A stretch of DNA of 64,000 nt, from NCBI RefSeq assembly GCF_900107505.1, contig NZ_FNQH01000009.1, positions 1 to 64,000 on the forward strand. The letters run 5' to 3'. Shown piece after piece: positions 17,153 to 27,834 of this stretch (position 1 is its first letter; each line of letters begins with the position of its first letter). Both the position numbers and the translations under genes were made by a program. The DNA comes from Trichococcus collinsii (lineage in GTDB: Bacteria; Bacillota; Bacilli; Lactobacillales; Aerococcaceae). The notes beneath the pieces were generated by a model that saw only the letters and a program-made list of their open reading frames with translations, was not told the DNA's origin and ran no database searches.

Positions 17153-17944
17153 TTATAATTCTGAACTGGCAAACTCAACCGTTTTATTGTGCTCGAACAG
17201 ACGCACTTTGACGACTTGACTAAGCACATTCAATTCTACAACTTTCCCTTTGCCCTCCGGCGTCATTACTTCCTGCCCGTAATCAGGCATTGCTTTTCTG
17301 AGGGAGACGTACGTATCGTTCTCATAATTCAGGCAGCACATCAAACGACCGCACAAACCGGATATTTTGGTAGGGTTCAAGGATAAACCTTGATCCTTCG
17401 CCATCTTGATTGAAACCGGCACAAAGTCGCCTAAGAAGGTCGAGCAGCAGAGCGTTCTTCCGCATGGTCCGATTCCTCCAAGAATCTTGGCCTCATCACG
17501 AACACCGATCTGATGCAATTCGATCCTCGTGCGGAAAACAGCCGCCAATTCGCGGACCAATTCCCGAAAATCGATTCGGCCTTCCGAACTGAAATGGAAA
17601 GTCAAACGACTGCGATCGAAAGTGTATTCCGCTTTAATCAGCTTCATCTCCAATTTCAGCTGTTTCATTTTTGTCTTGCATACGGCAAAGGCTTCTTTCG
17701 CCTCTGCGCGATTTTTTTCATCCTGCTCGAGATCTTTTTCGGTCGCAACCCGGATGATGTTTTTATGCGAAAGGATGCCGCCTTCTTCATTGCTTTTTTT
17801 ATCGACAATGACGACTTGGCCAATATCGACAGCATTCCCATTATTTATGATCAATTTTTCGTCCATTTTGTACTTTGTCTGGCCTGCTTCATAATAAGAG
17901 ATGGGCCCGACAGGCATAAAACGAACACCAATTACGTTTTTCAT
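17153..17944 (-). CDS. ricT: PSP1-domain protein RicT (YaaT)
   Basis: A 263-residue PSP1 protein. In Bacillus, RicT with RicA and RicF forms an Fe-S cluster-bearing complex that helps RNase Y mature mRNAs and influences development. The PSP1 domain covers about residues 40-160. The cysteines GPCGRTLCC near 165-173 and GLCGRLMCC near 198-206 are the cluster-binding set. The start ATG 17944 is behind GGAGGAG. It follows holB by 25 nt inside the conserved tmk-darA-holB-ricT-yabA order. Confidence 0.94.
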   Translation of the reverse strand: MKNVIGVRFMPVGPISYYEAGQTKYKMDEKLIINNGNAVDIGQVVIVDKKSNEEGGILSHKNIIRVATEKDLEQDEKNRAEAKEAFAVCKTKMKQLKLEMKLIKAEYTFDRSRLTFHFSSEGRIDFRELVRELAAVFRTRIELHQIGVRDEAKILGGIGPCGRTLCCSTFLGDFVPVSIKMAKDQGLSLNPTKISGLCGRLMCCLNYENDTYVSLRKAMPDYGQEVMTPEGKGKVVELNVLSQVVKVRLFEHNKTVEFASSEL

Positions 17945-17969
17945 TTTCTTTCTCCTCCAGAAGCTTTAT

Positions 17970-18974
17970 CTATAGGCTATTCCCGAGCGCAATCTCTTCC
18001 AGTACCCCTTGGAGCTGAACATTTGCTTCCAGATGTTTCTTTCCATTGAGGATATTTTCCATATGTCGGGTGATTTCCTGAGGATGCAGTTTTTCTGCAA
18101 TGCGCTCGTACTCTTTTCCGTGATTTTTGTTGACGATAGCTTGCTTATTGCTGTACTTGGTATACAGTAAATCACGGTAATAGAATAATAGCAAGTCCAA
18201 AAAGAAGTGCCCATCATTTTTGTCCTTCAGACCGTCCATCAAGTCGGTCTGCACAAACACAAAGGCTTGAGGATTTTTATCGGTCATCAGCTGGAACCAA
18301 GCCCATGTCCGCTTCTTGGATTCATGGAAGCTTTCCTCTTGGTTCAGTAACAAGGCTGCTTCTTGGTTATTGGTGATGGCCGCCAGCAACGCCGCATTTT
18401 CATGCTGTATCCCCTGCGCCTCCAAGATTTCTCCCAACGCCTGCTTATTGACGACCTGGAAATGGACGATTTGGCAACGCGAGCGGATGGTTGGCAGGAT
18501 GTTCTCCTTAGCCGTGGTCATCAGAATCAGGTACGTATCGTTCTGTGGCTCCTCCAAAAACGTCAGCAGACTGTTCGAAGCGCTGACCGTCATTTTTTCG
18601 GCGTCATAAATCAGATAGACCTTGCGGCTTCCTTCCATCCCGCTTTTGGAAAGCTCTGCCTTCAATTCACGGACTTGGTTGACTTTGATGGTGTTGCCAT
18701 CCGGGCTGATTTCCGTCACATCGGGAAATTCGCCTGCTGCAACCCGAAGACAACGATTGCAGTGCCCACAAGGGTGATCATCTTGCAACTCCTCACAAAA
18801 GAGCATCTGGGCTATCCAACGCGCCAATTCTTCTTTGCCGGTTCCCTGCGCTCCTTCGAACAAGTAGGCGTGGACCAGTCGTTTTTCACGAATCGTACGT
18901 TGGAACCTTTCGAGCAGTTCCGGCTGTTGCCTCATCAAAAGCTGTGTCACACCATCCATCCTTTCCTTCGTCAT
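17970..18974 (-). CDS. holB: DNA polymerase III delta-prime subunit
   Basis: Clamp-loader subunit that, with delta and tau/gamma, opens and loads the sliding clamp. The 334-residue AAA+ protein has a P-loop-like GAQGTGKEEL near 40-49, a four-cysteine zinc module (CEEL, PCGHCNRC) near 64-79, and the sensor region SNSLLTFLEEP near 131-141. ATG 18974 is used because it overlaps the stop of darA as TGATG, implying coupled translation; the in-frame ATG 18959 is an alternative with AAGGA nearby. Confidence 0.95.
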   Translation of the reverse strand: MTKERMDGVTQLLMRQQPELLERFQRTIREKRLVHAYLFEGAQGTGKEELARWIAQMLFCEELQDDHPCGHCNRCLRVAAGEFPDVTEISPDGNTIKVNQVRELKAELSKSGMEGSRKVYLIYDAEKMTVSASNSLLTFLEEPQNDTYLILMTTAKENILPTIRSRCQIVHFQVVNKQALGEILEAQGIQHENAALLAAITNNQEAALLLNQEESFHESKKRTWAWFQLMTDKNPQAFVFVQTDLMDGLKDKNDGHFFLDLLLFYYRDLLYTKYSNKQAIVNKNHGKEYERIAEKLHPQEITRHMENILNGKKHLEANVQLQGVLEEIALGNSL

Positions 18975-19303
18975 CAGAATCTGTAAAAACTATCTACCGG
19001 TAAAACAAACACGGTCGCTCCGCCTACATGCACTTCCATCGGATAGGCGATTGCGTTGTCCAACGGCACATCCATGCTTACTGGAGTCGCTACGAACTGC
19101 TCGCGCGCTTCACAATTGGTTTTGATGATACTCAATACTTCATCGACCCGCTCGTCTTCGACGCCAATCATGAAGGTGGTGTTGCCGGCGCGCAGAAAAC
19201 CGCCTGTAGAAGGCAATTTTGTAGCGCGGACGTTCGCTTCCACCAACTCATCGGACAGAATAGCACTGTCTTTATCTTGAATTATAGCCATAATTAATTT
19301 CAT
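18974..19303 (-). CDS. darA: Cyclic di-AMP receptor, PII-like
   Basis: A 109-residue PII-like protein (YaaQ/PstA/DarA) that binds c-di-AMP as a trimer; its downstream partner is unknown in most bacteria. Conserved segments are MAIIQDKD at the start, ATKLPSTGGFLRAGNTTF near 27-44, and GGATVFVLPV near 94-103. GGGG precedes ATG 19303. Position between tmk and holB is conserved in Firmicutes. Confidence 0.95.
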   Translation of the reverse strand: MKLIMAIIQDKDSAILSDELVEANVRATKLPSTGGFLRAGNTTFMIGVEDERVDEVLSIIKTNCEAREQFVATPVSMDVPLDNAIAYPMEVHVGGATVFVLPVDSFYRF

Positions 19304-19367
19304 AACAAATCCCCACTTTCTGTATGTTGAAAAGGCTGATCAGTGATGCTTGGCAAATGATCTTGCT

Positions 19368-20009
19368 CTAAAAATAGCTTGGATATCTATTTTTGATGAT
19401 GTGATAGCACGCTTCCGCTACCGCTTCACGGCGCATCGTCCCATCGACGACCACTATACGTTCCGGATTAGCCTTCGCTAATAGCAGATAGCCAGCTCGG
19501 ACTTTTTCATGGAAATCGAGCTTTTCCTGGTCCAAACGGTTATATTCCCGTTCGTCCATGTTCGCATGAATCCTTTGAATGCCTACTTCCGCCGGGACAT
19601 CGATGTACAACGTCACATCCGGTTCGAGCCCTTCTGTCGCGAATTGGTTGATTTCGCGGATCCCCTCTTCACCAATGCCTCTTGCATAGCCTTGATAAGC
19701 GATTGAACTATCAACAAAACGATCACAAAAAATGACGTCTCCACTTTCCAAAACGGGCAACACCTTTTCGATCAGATGCTGGCGGCGGCTTGCCGCATAC
19801 AATAAAGCTTCTGTCCTAGAATCCATGTCCGTATGCGAAGGATCCAGTATCAACGAGCGGATCTTTTCCGCGATTGGGCTTCCACCCGGTTCTCTCGTCG
19901 CTACTACTCTACGGTTCATCTCTTGTTGCAGACGCGGCACTACTTGCTGCAACGCGGTTGTCTTCCCTGAGCCATCCGGCCCTTCGATTGTGATGAAAAT
20001 CCCTCTCAC
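19368..20009 (-). CDS. tmk: Thymidylate kinase
   Basis: Phosphorylates dTMP to dTDP. The 213-residue protein begins with the P-loop ITIEGPDGSGKTT (residues 6-18), then TREPGGSPIAEKIR near 37-50, the CDRFVDSSIAYQG substrate segment near 93-105, and a lid helix near 145-155. GTG 20009 is chosen as start because AGGAG lies 8 nt upstream; a GTG at 20018 is only one base away from that site. It restarts the conserved core block after the inserted carbohydrate locus. Confidence 0.95.
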   Translation of the reverse strand: MRGIFITIEGPDGSGKTTALQQVVPRLQQEMNRRVVATREPGGSPIAEKIRSLILDPSHTDMDSRTEALLYAASRRQHLIEKVLPVLESGDVIFCDRFVDSSIAYQGYARGIGEEGIREINQFATEGLEPDVTLYIDVPAEVGIQRIHANMDEREYNRLDQEKLDFHEKVRAGYLLLAKANPERIVVVDGTMRREAVAEACYHIIKNRYPSYF

Positions 20010-20218
20010 TTTGCACACTCCTACGATTCTAATACTTCCATTATACGCTAAATGAAAGATTTTTTATACAGATGAAACGGATATAGCTTTATCAATTTTG
20101 CAACAATTAATTGCTGTTGTCGGCTTTTTCCGAAAACAGAACAAGTAAAATCCTGTCACCAAAAAACGAAAGGTTACTTATTAAATGAAACCCTTACTCC
20201 GATAAAAATGCAAAATAA

Positions 20219-20266
20219 AAAAAGTAGCTAAGAATCTGCATTTGCAGATCCAACTACTCCTTTATA
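20219..20266 (-). terminator. Terminator of the alpha-glucoside operon
   Basis: Reading leftwards, AGTAG-x-GGATCTGC pairs with GCAGATTC-x-GCTACT around an AAAT loop, followed by TTTTTTTATTTT. It lies just beyond the MFS gene and separates it from tmk. Confidence 0.8.
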
Positions 20267-21434
20267 CGCCGTCTCCCTGTTCAATTCTAGAATGCTTTAA
20301 GGACGCCGTTTTCAATACAATCACTGCACATACAGGAAAAATGATAAAAGTTACAATTGCTGCATTTATATGCATCAGATTACTGACAAAGCCTGACAGC
20401 AGCGGCGAAATGAAGGAAGCCACACCCATATAAAAGCTTATTGATAATAATTGACCCGTAGATAACAACTTCTCCGGTGTAACTTTATGAATCATCATCC
20501 GGCTTCCGAGACTAAATAAAGGTACCGTAAAAATTTGCAGAAAACTGGCCACCACGATTATCTCCACGGTAGCTGCAAAATAATAGATCCCAAACTGGAC
20601 AAATAAAGCAAGGCAGGCCAGATAGATGAGCATTTCATTTTTCACTTTCCTACTGAAGCGATTTAACAAAAAATACGCTGGCACTTCACAAAACGACTGA
20701 ATCGCCCATTTCATTCCCACAAAACGGTAACCTGTCGGAAACGACAGTATTTTATCGATGATTAATGTGTTGTTAGCCACTATCGTCAGATAAATCAGAA
20801 AGAAAACAAATGTAAAAGCAACGTACTGATTGTTCCGGACAAGTTTTATGACATCTTCTTTGCTGATTTCCGCCGAATGAATTTCGTTCCTCACATCGTC
20901 TTCCTTAATCCTGGATGAAAGAAAAAGAAGCAACAAAGCAATTCCGCTGATGATATATGCCAGCAGCGCAAAGTGTGTTCCTGACACAAGCAGAGGCAAG
21001 AGTATGCTGCTTATTCCCCAACCAAGAGACCCCACCGCTTTAATTCCAGAAAACTGGCTTCGTGCATTTTTGTTGCTGATGACCCAGTTATCAACGACCG
21101 CTGCGGATGTATTGCATAAGCCACCTGCTAAGGCCAACAAAATGAGATGTAAAAAGAAAATACGTTTTGTGATAAAGAAAAACAGGGATGAAAATATTGC
21201 CAAGCTAATGATGACCGCTACATAAAACAATTTTACGCGCCTCTTCTTATCGCACAAATAGCCAACATAAACTTGAAAAAAGATGGTTGTAAAACTGTAC
21301 GAAGCTAACAACCAACCTCTTTGAATGGAGTCATATCCAAGATGCGTCAAATACGGTACAATCTGGGTCATCAAGCCTGCCATTAATATGTATTGGGACA
21401 GATAGATGCCTCTGAAATAGTTGATTAATTTCAT
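20262..21434 (-). CDS. Major facilitator superfamily transporter
   Basis: A 390-residue, about 12-helix MFS permease of the LacY/NupG-like (MFS_1_like) group. The loop between helices 2 and 3 carries GYLCDKKRRVKLFY near residues 58-71, the family's GxxxDxxGRR-type motif. No substrate is evident. It follows the 6-phospho-alpha-glucosidase gene by about 108 nt with a hairpin between, so it may move a glucoside or its hydrolysis product, or may be only partly co-transcribed. ATG 21434 is behind GGAG. Confidence 0.85.
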   Translation of the reverse strand: MKLINYFRGIYLSQYILMAGLMTQIVPYLTHLGYDSIQRGWLLASYSFTTIFFQVYVGYLCDKKRRVKLFYVAVIISLAIFSSLFFFITKRIFFLHLILLALAGGLCNTSAAVVDNWVISNKNARSQFSGIKAVGSLGWGISSILLPLLVSGTHFALLAYIISGIALLLLFLSSRIKEDDVRNEIHSAEISKEDVIKLVRNNQYVAFTFVFFLIYLTIVANNTLIIDKILSFPTGYRFVGMKWAIQSFCEVPAYFLLNRFSRKVKNEMLIYLACLALFVQFGIYYFAATVEIIVVASFLQIFTVPLFSLGSRMMIHKVTPEKLLSTGQLLSISFYMGVASFISPLLSGFVSNLMHINAAIVTFIIFPVCAVIVLKTASLKHSRIEQGDGV

Positions 21435-21454
21435 GTTACTCCACTTCTCAAAAC

Positions 21455-21482
21455 AGGCCTGAGCATAATTGCTCAGGCCCTC
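21455..21482 (-). terminator. Hairpin between glvA and the MFS gene
   Basis: GGCCTGAGCA/TGCTCAGGCC (21459-21468 and 21473-21482) with a TAAT loop. On the leftward strand it is followed by TGTTTTGAG, so it may partly terminate the glvCA transcript before the MFS gene. Confidence 0.65.
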
Positions 21483-21542
21483 TTATTTTATATTCACGCT
21501 GGATGAACAGGGCAAAAAATTAGTGTTTTTTTACTGGTCAGC

Positions 21543-22880
<1,338 letters not shown>

Positions 22881-24455
22881 TTACTCCTCGTTGTATAATA
22901 AATTTTCAAATGACTCTCGAACCATCGGAACAGTCAGTCCGACAATTACTTGAATTGCACCTTTTCCGTCATTGACTAAACCATGTGCACCGGTTTGTTG
23001 GAATTCTTGTACTGTCCCCACTTTTTTAGGATCTTTGACTGTCAATCTTAAGCGAGTAGCACAATTCGTTACTTCCACCACGTTGTCTTTTCCGCCCAAC
23101 AATTCTAAATAAGAGGCTGCTTGGTGCGAATGTCTGCTGCCTTTTTCTCCCTTTTTCTGCAAATAATCTTTTTTGGTATATAGTTGACCGACCTCTTCTG
23201 TCTCTTCTCGCCCTGGTGTCTTCAGATCGAATTTTTTGATCATAAAAGTGAATGTTAAATACCAAATGACTGAAAAGAGCAAGCCAATTAAAATCTGAGC
23301 GACATAGGTATTCCCGTGAAATTTCCACAGGGGCAGCCAATTAAGCGTTGTGAAGTTGATGATTCCGCCACCAAAATCCCCTACAACACCTAAAGCATAT
23401 GCGGAAGTTGCTAAAGTTGCTGATAATAAAGCATGGATCAAAAATAATGAAGGAGCCAAAAATAGGAACGTAAACTCAATCGGTTCGGTGATACCGGTCA
23501 ATATAGCCGTTAATGCCGCCGGAACCATAAGCGCGATTACTGTCTTCCTTTTTTCAGGCTTAGCCGCTTTGATGATAGCTGCGCTTAACCCGATTGATCC
23601 AAATATTTTCGACATCCCGGATAGTGCAAATCCGCCCATTGGGTACATTTCTTTTAGGCTTTGAGCGGATGTTTGAAACTCTCCAATATGTGATGCCCAG
23701 TATGCAGCCATTCCCCCTTGAACTACTGCGTTATCATAGGCAAACGGGGAATAGATAAAGTGATGCATTCCTGTTGGTATCAATATTTTTTCAAGGAATG
23801 AGTATACCCAAACTCCGAGGTTGCCTGAATTAATGAAAAATCCTTGTAAGGATCTCACGCCTTCCTGTATGACTGGCCAAACAAAAGCCATCAGGACGGC
23901 TACCGGAATCATGGCAAAAAATGCAAGCATCGTTACAAAAACAGAACCGCTGAATATGGATAGGACTTCTGGCAAAGGCTGTTCAAAATATCTATTATGT
24001 AAATAAACAGTGATTCCGGATACTAACAAGGCTCCTACCATACCTGTATCCAGACTTTTGATACCGGCAATCATAGCCAGACCACTTGATCCGCCCACAT
24101 CCTGCATGATATCCGCCATGAATGTTGTTGGCCAATACGTCAGTAACGCGTTGATAAAATAATTGAATGTCAAATAGGCAACCAAAGCTTCCATTGCGGC
24201 TCTTCCAGAATGCTTTTTCGCGAGTCCGATAGGCAAGCCTACTACAAATAAAAGTGGTAATTGGAAAAAAACTGTCCATCCGCCCGCCGCTATAAGATTC
24301 CAGAATTTCCACCAAAATGTTCCCTCGTGGGCGATTTGACCCATGATTTGTTCATTTTGGAACAAAATCGCCAATCCAACAATGACACCCGAAAAAGAAA
24401 AAAGCATAACTGGAGCTAGCATAGCTCCCCCAAATCGCTGAACTTTCTTCATCAT
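22881..24455 (-). CDS. glvC: Alpha-glucoside-specific PTS EIICB
   Basis: A 524-residue glucose-superfamily PTS permease: EIIC in residues 1-415 with about ten membrane helices (PTGMHHFIYSPF near 222-233, TGITEPIEFTFLF near 309-321), then a linker and a EIIB domain with the phosphorylated cysteine in VTNCATRLR near 465-473. No EIIA domain is fused, so a EIIA-Glc must come from elsewhere. The pairing with glvA suggests maltose-type substrates. Two ATGs open the gene; a GGTGG-like site is 10 nt upstream. A 20-bp palindrome lies just upstream at 24487-24506. Confidence 0.92.
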   Translation of the reverse strand: MMKKVQRFGGAMLAPVMLFSFSGVIVGLAILFQNEQIMGQIAHEGTFWWKFWNLIAAGGWTVFFQLPLLFVVGLPIGLAKKHSGRAAMEALVAYLTFNYFINALLTYWPTTFMADIMQDVGGSSGLAMIAGIKSLDTGMVGALLVSGITVYLHNRYFEQPLPEVLSIFSGSVFVTMLAFFAMIPVAVLMAFVWPVIQEGVRSLQGFFINSGNLGVWVYSFLEKILIPTGMHHFIYSPFAYDNAVVQGGMAAYWASHIGEFQTSAQSLKEMYPMGGFALSGMSKIFGSIGLSAAIIKAAKPEKRKTVIALMVPAALTAILTGITEPIEFTFLFLAPSLFLIHALLSATLATSAYALGVVGDFGGGIINFTTLNWLPLWKFHGNTYVAQILIGLLFSVIWYLTFTFMIKKFDLKTPGREETEEVGQLYTKKDYLQKKGEKGSRHSHQAASYLELLGGKDNVVEVTNCATRLRLTVKDPKKVGTVQEFQQTGAHGLVNDGKGAIQVIVGLTVPMVRESFENLLYNEE

Positions 24456-24486
24456 AAAATGAAGTTCACCACCATCTTTTTATTTT

Positions 24487-24506
24487 TAAATAAAGCGCTT
24501 TATTTA
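24487..24506. promoter_or_regulatory. Perfect 20-bp palindrome upstream of glvC
   Basis: TAAATAAAGCGCTTTATTTA is a perfect palindrome 31 nt upstream of the glvC start. The AAAGCGCTTT core partly resembles a cre, but the overall symmetry suggests an operator for the divergent RpiR-type regulator; which protein binds is inferred. Confidence 0.65.
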
Positions 24507-24619
24507 CAAGTAGTTTAACAGTTCACTCCCTATATAGTAAGGGGTTGCAATGAAATAGGAGGACTTCACAGTATATAAATTTTTATCACAAAACAGTGTG
24601 ACTATTCACATCGTCCAGC

Positions 24620-24648
24620 TTGTAAAACGCTTACTCAATCGTTATACT
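24620..24648 (+). promoter_or_regulatory. Promoter of the glv regulator with cre-like overlap
   Basis: TTGTAA (24620-24625), a 17-nt spacer and TATACT (24643-24648). A cre-like GTAAAACGCTTACT (24622-24635) overlaps the -35 box, matching the CcpA consensus except at its first two bases. CcpA repression of the regulator is inferred. Confidence 0.6.
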
Positions 24649-24676
24649 TGGTTCTGTAATAGAAGGAGGGGCTCCA

Positions 24677-25438
24677 TTGCTAGAAGAAAAAATCAATGAA
24701 GTTTTTGACGAATTGTCCGAAACAGATCACTCGATTTGGGCTTATGTTTTGAAGAATAAAAACGCAGTACGTACCATGACCATTAATGATGTAGCCAATG
24801 CCTGCAGCGTTTCGAGAACCACCATCATGAGATTCAGTCAAAAACTTGGATTTTCCGGTTTTTCCGAATTCAAGTATGCACTCAAACAGGAAACAGATTC
24901 GGTCTCATCAATTTTTTCTCAGTCTGAAGATATCATTTTAGAAAATCATACATTTACAATCAACAATTTAAAGCAGAAAGATTTTTCTGCTATATGTGAA
25001 CTCATCTCAACTGCGGGCCGAATCTTCATTTACGGTTCAGGAGACATCCAAAAACTTGTTTGCAATTACATCAAAATGCTTTTCTTGCATAGCGGTGTCC
25101 TCGTTTATAATTTTGATGCTATCTACATTAACGAAGAATTCTACAATTTGATAACCGAAGATGATGTCGTTATATTAATCACTTTGAGTGGGGATTCAGA
25201 ATCGATCGAAAAGATAGCTAAGAAACTGAAAAATAGAAATGTAAAAACAATTGCGATCACAAAGTTAAAAAACTCACCCATGACAAAATTGAGCACAGAA
25301 AATATTTACATTTACAATTCGAAAGTACCCTTGACCGCTGATCCTAATAATCTTTTCGAATCGACCTCCATTCTCTTTTTTGTAGCTGAATTTTTATTGC
25401 TAAAATATAATCAATGGCAACAAAACGCATTCATCTGA
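24677..25438 (+). CDS. RpiR-family regulator (GlvR-like)
   Basis: A 253-residue RpiR regulator: helix-turn-helix in residues about 20-75 (NDVANACSVSRTTIMRFSQK) and SIS domain from about 100 (FIYGSGDIQKLVCNYIK, ITLSGDSESIEKI). It is divergent from glvCA and probably controls it in response to a phosphorylated alpha-glucoside; in Bacillus the GlvR relative is an activator, so the sign of control here is open. The start is a TTG at 24677 with AAGGAGGGG upstream. Confidence 0.88.
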   Translation: MLEEKINEVFDELSETDHSIWAYVLKNKNAVRTMTINDVANACSVSRTTIMRFSQKLGFSGFSEFKYALKQETDSVSSIFSQSEDIILENHTFTINNLKQKDFSAICELISTAGRIFIYGSGDIQKLVCNYIKMLFLHSGVLVYNFDAIYINEEFYNLITEDDVVILITLSGDSESIEKIAKKLKNRNVKTIAITKLKNSPMTKLSTENIYIYNSKVPLTADPNNLFESTSILFFVAEFLLLKYNQWQQNAFI

Positions 25439-25477
25439 TCGTATACTTTCCGTCGTGACAATCATGCTCTCATACTG

Positions 25478-25534
25478 AAAATGGACCATGTGATAGACAC
25501 TGTTTTTTAGCGTCTGTCCACATGATCCATTATT
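25478..25534. terminator. Bidirectional terminator
   Basis: AAAATGGACCATGTG near 25478 pairs with CACATGATCCATT near 25519-25531 with one mismatch, and TAGACA with TGTC extends it around a T-run loop. It serves the convergent regulator and ABC genes. Confidence 0.75.
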
Positions 25535-25556
25535 TATAGGACTACTTTATCTTACA

Positions 25557-27371
25557 TCATACTCTCATCTGCGTTTCGTACAGCGTCGTGTAGATGCCGC
25601 CTTTTTTGACGAGAGTCTCGTGATCCCCTCGTTCAATAATTTTGCCTTTCTCCAGCACCAAGATTTCATCAGCCGACAGGATCGTCGAAAGACGATGAGC
25701 GATGATTAGGCTCGTGCTTTTAGCAAGGATCGGCGCTATCGCTTGCTGGATGGCATGCTCCGAGATGGAGTCCAAGGAGGAAGTCGCTTCGTCGAAGATG
25801 ATCAGCCCCGGTTTCCGGAGGATGATCCGTGCTATTGAAAGCCGCTGCTTTTCGCCGCCGGAAAGCTTCATGCCGCGATTGCCCACGATGGTGTCGTAGC
25901 CTTTCGGCAAGCCGCTGATGAATGTGTGGATATTGGCTTCACTGCAAGCTTTTTCGATTTCGGCCTGCGTGGCGTCGGCTTTGGCATACAGCAGATTCTC
26001 TTTGATTGTGCCGTTGAACAAGTACGTGTCCTGCGTCACCACTCCGATGTGCTGACGCAGATAGGCCAGATCGAGTTTGCGGATGTCGACGCCGTCCAAC
26101 AGGATCCTTCCGCCCGTCACATCATAGAGGCGCGGAATCAGGTTGATGATGGTGGACTTGCCCGCTCCCGAAGGCCCGACGATGGCAACGGACGATCCCG
26201 GCTTCAGTTCGAAGCTGACGTTATTCAAGATTGGCTGTTCCGCATCATAATGGAAGGAAACCTCTTCAAAAACCAACTCGCCTGTAAACAACTCTGGCTT
26301 GATCGCCTCCGGATCGTTGTCGATTTCCACAGGCAGATCGAAATACTCGAAAATGCGGTCGAAAAGCGCCATCGAACGGATCATATCGACCTGGATATTC
26401 AGCAAGGAATTGACCGGCCCATACATCCTGCCCAGGAGCGCCACCATTACGGTGATGTCTCCGATCGTCAGATCCGTATTGCCGTATTCGATGATGAGAA
26501 TCCCGCCGACCAGATAGATCAACATCGGGCCGATGTTCGTGAAGACGTTGATCACGACCCGGAACCATTTGCCCGCCATACTTTCCTTGATGTTCAAGCG
26601 GATCATCTGCTTGTTGGCTTCCTGGTAGCGGTTGAACTCGTAGTTTTCCGTGACGAAAAGCTTCGAAAGCAATTGCCCACTGACACTGAGGGTTTCATTC
26701 AGGATCTGGTTGATGTCGTCATTGTGCTTCCGCGAAGCCAAAGTGATTTCCCAACGCCTTTTACCGACACGCTTCGTCGGCAGGATGAACAACGGCACGA
26801 CCACGATGCCGATTGTCGCCAACAAAGGGCTTTTCGTGTACATCGTGACAAGCGCAACCATCAACGTCGCAAAATTCTGCAGGATGCTCGTCCAAGTACC
26901 CGTCAGCACACTCTGCACGCCGCCGATATCGCTGGTCATGCGGGTGATGATGTCGCCCTGCTTGCTTGTCGTGAAGAACCGATGCGACATACGCTGCAGA
27001 TGGCTGTACATCTTGTTGCGCATATCATAGGTGATGTTTTCCGCCATCCAGACATTGACGTAGCTCTCCACAACACTGATCAGATTGGCGATGATCAACA
27101 CCCCTAACGAGAGGCCGATCAGACGGATCAGCACAGGCATGTCCTGCTGCAGTAGGCCTTCGTCGATGATGCGGCCTGTCAAGATCGTCGGAAACACACC
27201 GAATACCGATGAGATGATGATCGCCAACACGGAGACGATGAGCTGTTTCCAATACGGGATGAGATAACTGAACATCCGCTTCAATAATTGTGATGTGATT
27301 TTAGGGCTGTTCTGTTTTTCTTCATCCGTCAGGAAGCCCCCGCGGCCGCCCTTGAACCCATTACCGCCCAT
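25557..27371 (-). CDS. ABC transporter, fused membrane and ATPase domains
   Basis: A 604-residue type IV (MsbA/LmrA-like) half-transporter, probably a drug or lipid exporter working as a homodimer. Six helices lie in residues about 30-330; the ATPase from about 360 shows Walker A GPSGAGKST near 397-405, Q-loop VTQDTYLF, signature LSGGEKQR near 502-509 and Walker B LIIFDEATS near 522-530. A glycine-rich N-terminus (MGGNGFKGGRGG) is unusual in composition. It overlaps the MarR gene by one base (TAATG), so the regulator and pump form one operon. Confidence 0.93.
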   Translation of the reverse strand: MGGNGFKGGRGGFLTDEEKQNSPKITSQLLKRMFSYLIPYWKQLIVSVLAIIISSVFGVFPTILTGRIIDEGLLQQDMPVLIRLIGLSLGVLIIANLISVVESYVNVWMAENITYDMRNKMYSHLQRMSHRFFTTSKQGDIITRMTSDIGGVQSVLTGTWTSILQNFATLMVALVTMYTKSPLLATIGIVVVPLFILPTKRVGKRRWEITLASRKHNDDINQILNETLSVSGQLLSKLFVTENYEFNRYQEANKQMIRLNIKESMAGKWFRVVINVFTNIGPMLIYLVGGILIIEYGNTDLTIGDITVMVALLGRMYGPVNSLLNIQVDMIRSMALFDRIFEYFDLPVEIDNDPEAIKPELFTGELVFEEVSFHYDAEQPILNNVSFELKPGSSVAIVGPSGAGKSTIINLIPRLYDVTGGRILLDGVDIRKLDLAYLRQHIGVVTQDTYLFNGTIKENLLYAKADATQAEIEKACSEANIHTFISGLPKGYDTIVGNRGMKLSGGEKQRLSIARIILRKPGLIIFDEATSSLDSISEHAIQQAIAPILAKSTSLIIAHRLSTILSADEILVLEKGKIIERGDHETLVKKGGIYTTLYETQMRV

Positions 27372-27811
27372 TATTGCTCACCTGCTTTGTTTCTGAAGTC
27401 CTCCAAGGATTTTGTCAGTTTTTCGCAAAGCGCAACAAATTGTTCCTGCTCATCCAACGTCAAGCTTCGATTGATGTGCTCCCTTTCCGTTTGGCGCACT
27501 GCCTTCATTTTTTTCAATAAAACATACCCCTTTTCTTGGATAAATATCCTGTTCCTGCGCTGATCAGACGGGTCTGGTTGGCGCGTCAAAATCCCGTCAG
27601 CCTCCAGCCGGTTCAGCATCTCCGTCAAGGAAGCCGGCCGTATCCCCATTCGATCCGCCAATTCCCGCGAACTCATCCCGTCGTTTTCCTGCAATATCCG
27701 CAAAAGCTTTCCTGCTCCACGCGATTCATGTTTGGCAGGATTCTCCTTGCGCCGTAGCGTGCGCATCAGCTTCATCGCGCTGCCGATAACATCTTTATTT
27801 TGTTCTTCCAT
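27371..27811 (-). CDS. MarR-family repressor
   Basis: A 146-residue winged helix-turn-helix protein. The recognition region is SSRELADRMGIRPASLTEML near residues 47-66 and the wing follows in ADGILTRQPDPSDQRRNRIF. It likely represses its own operon, including the ABC exporter, through the twin palindromes at 27835-27874, and releases on binding a toxic ligand. GGAGGAGG precedes ATG 27811. Confidence 0.9.
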   Translation of the reverse strand: MEEQNKDVIGSAMKLMRTLRRKENPAKHESRGAGKLLRILQENDGMSSRELADRMGIRPASLTEMLNRLEADGILTRQPDPSDQRRNRIFIQEKGYVLLKKMKAVRQTEREHINRSLTLDEQEQFVALCEKLTKSLEDFRNKAGEQ

Positions 27812-27834
27812 AATGATTTCCTCCTCCAGATAGC

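Noticed and set aside
25926-27107. A 393-codon open frame antisense to the ABC transporter
   Set aside because: It is a mirror of a well-supported GC-richer gene, rich in His, Asp and Arg as such shadows are, with no start signal or domain.
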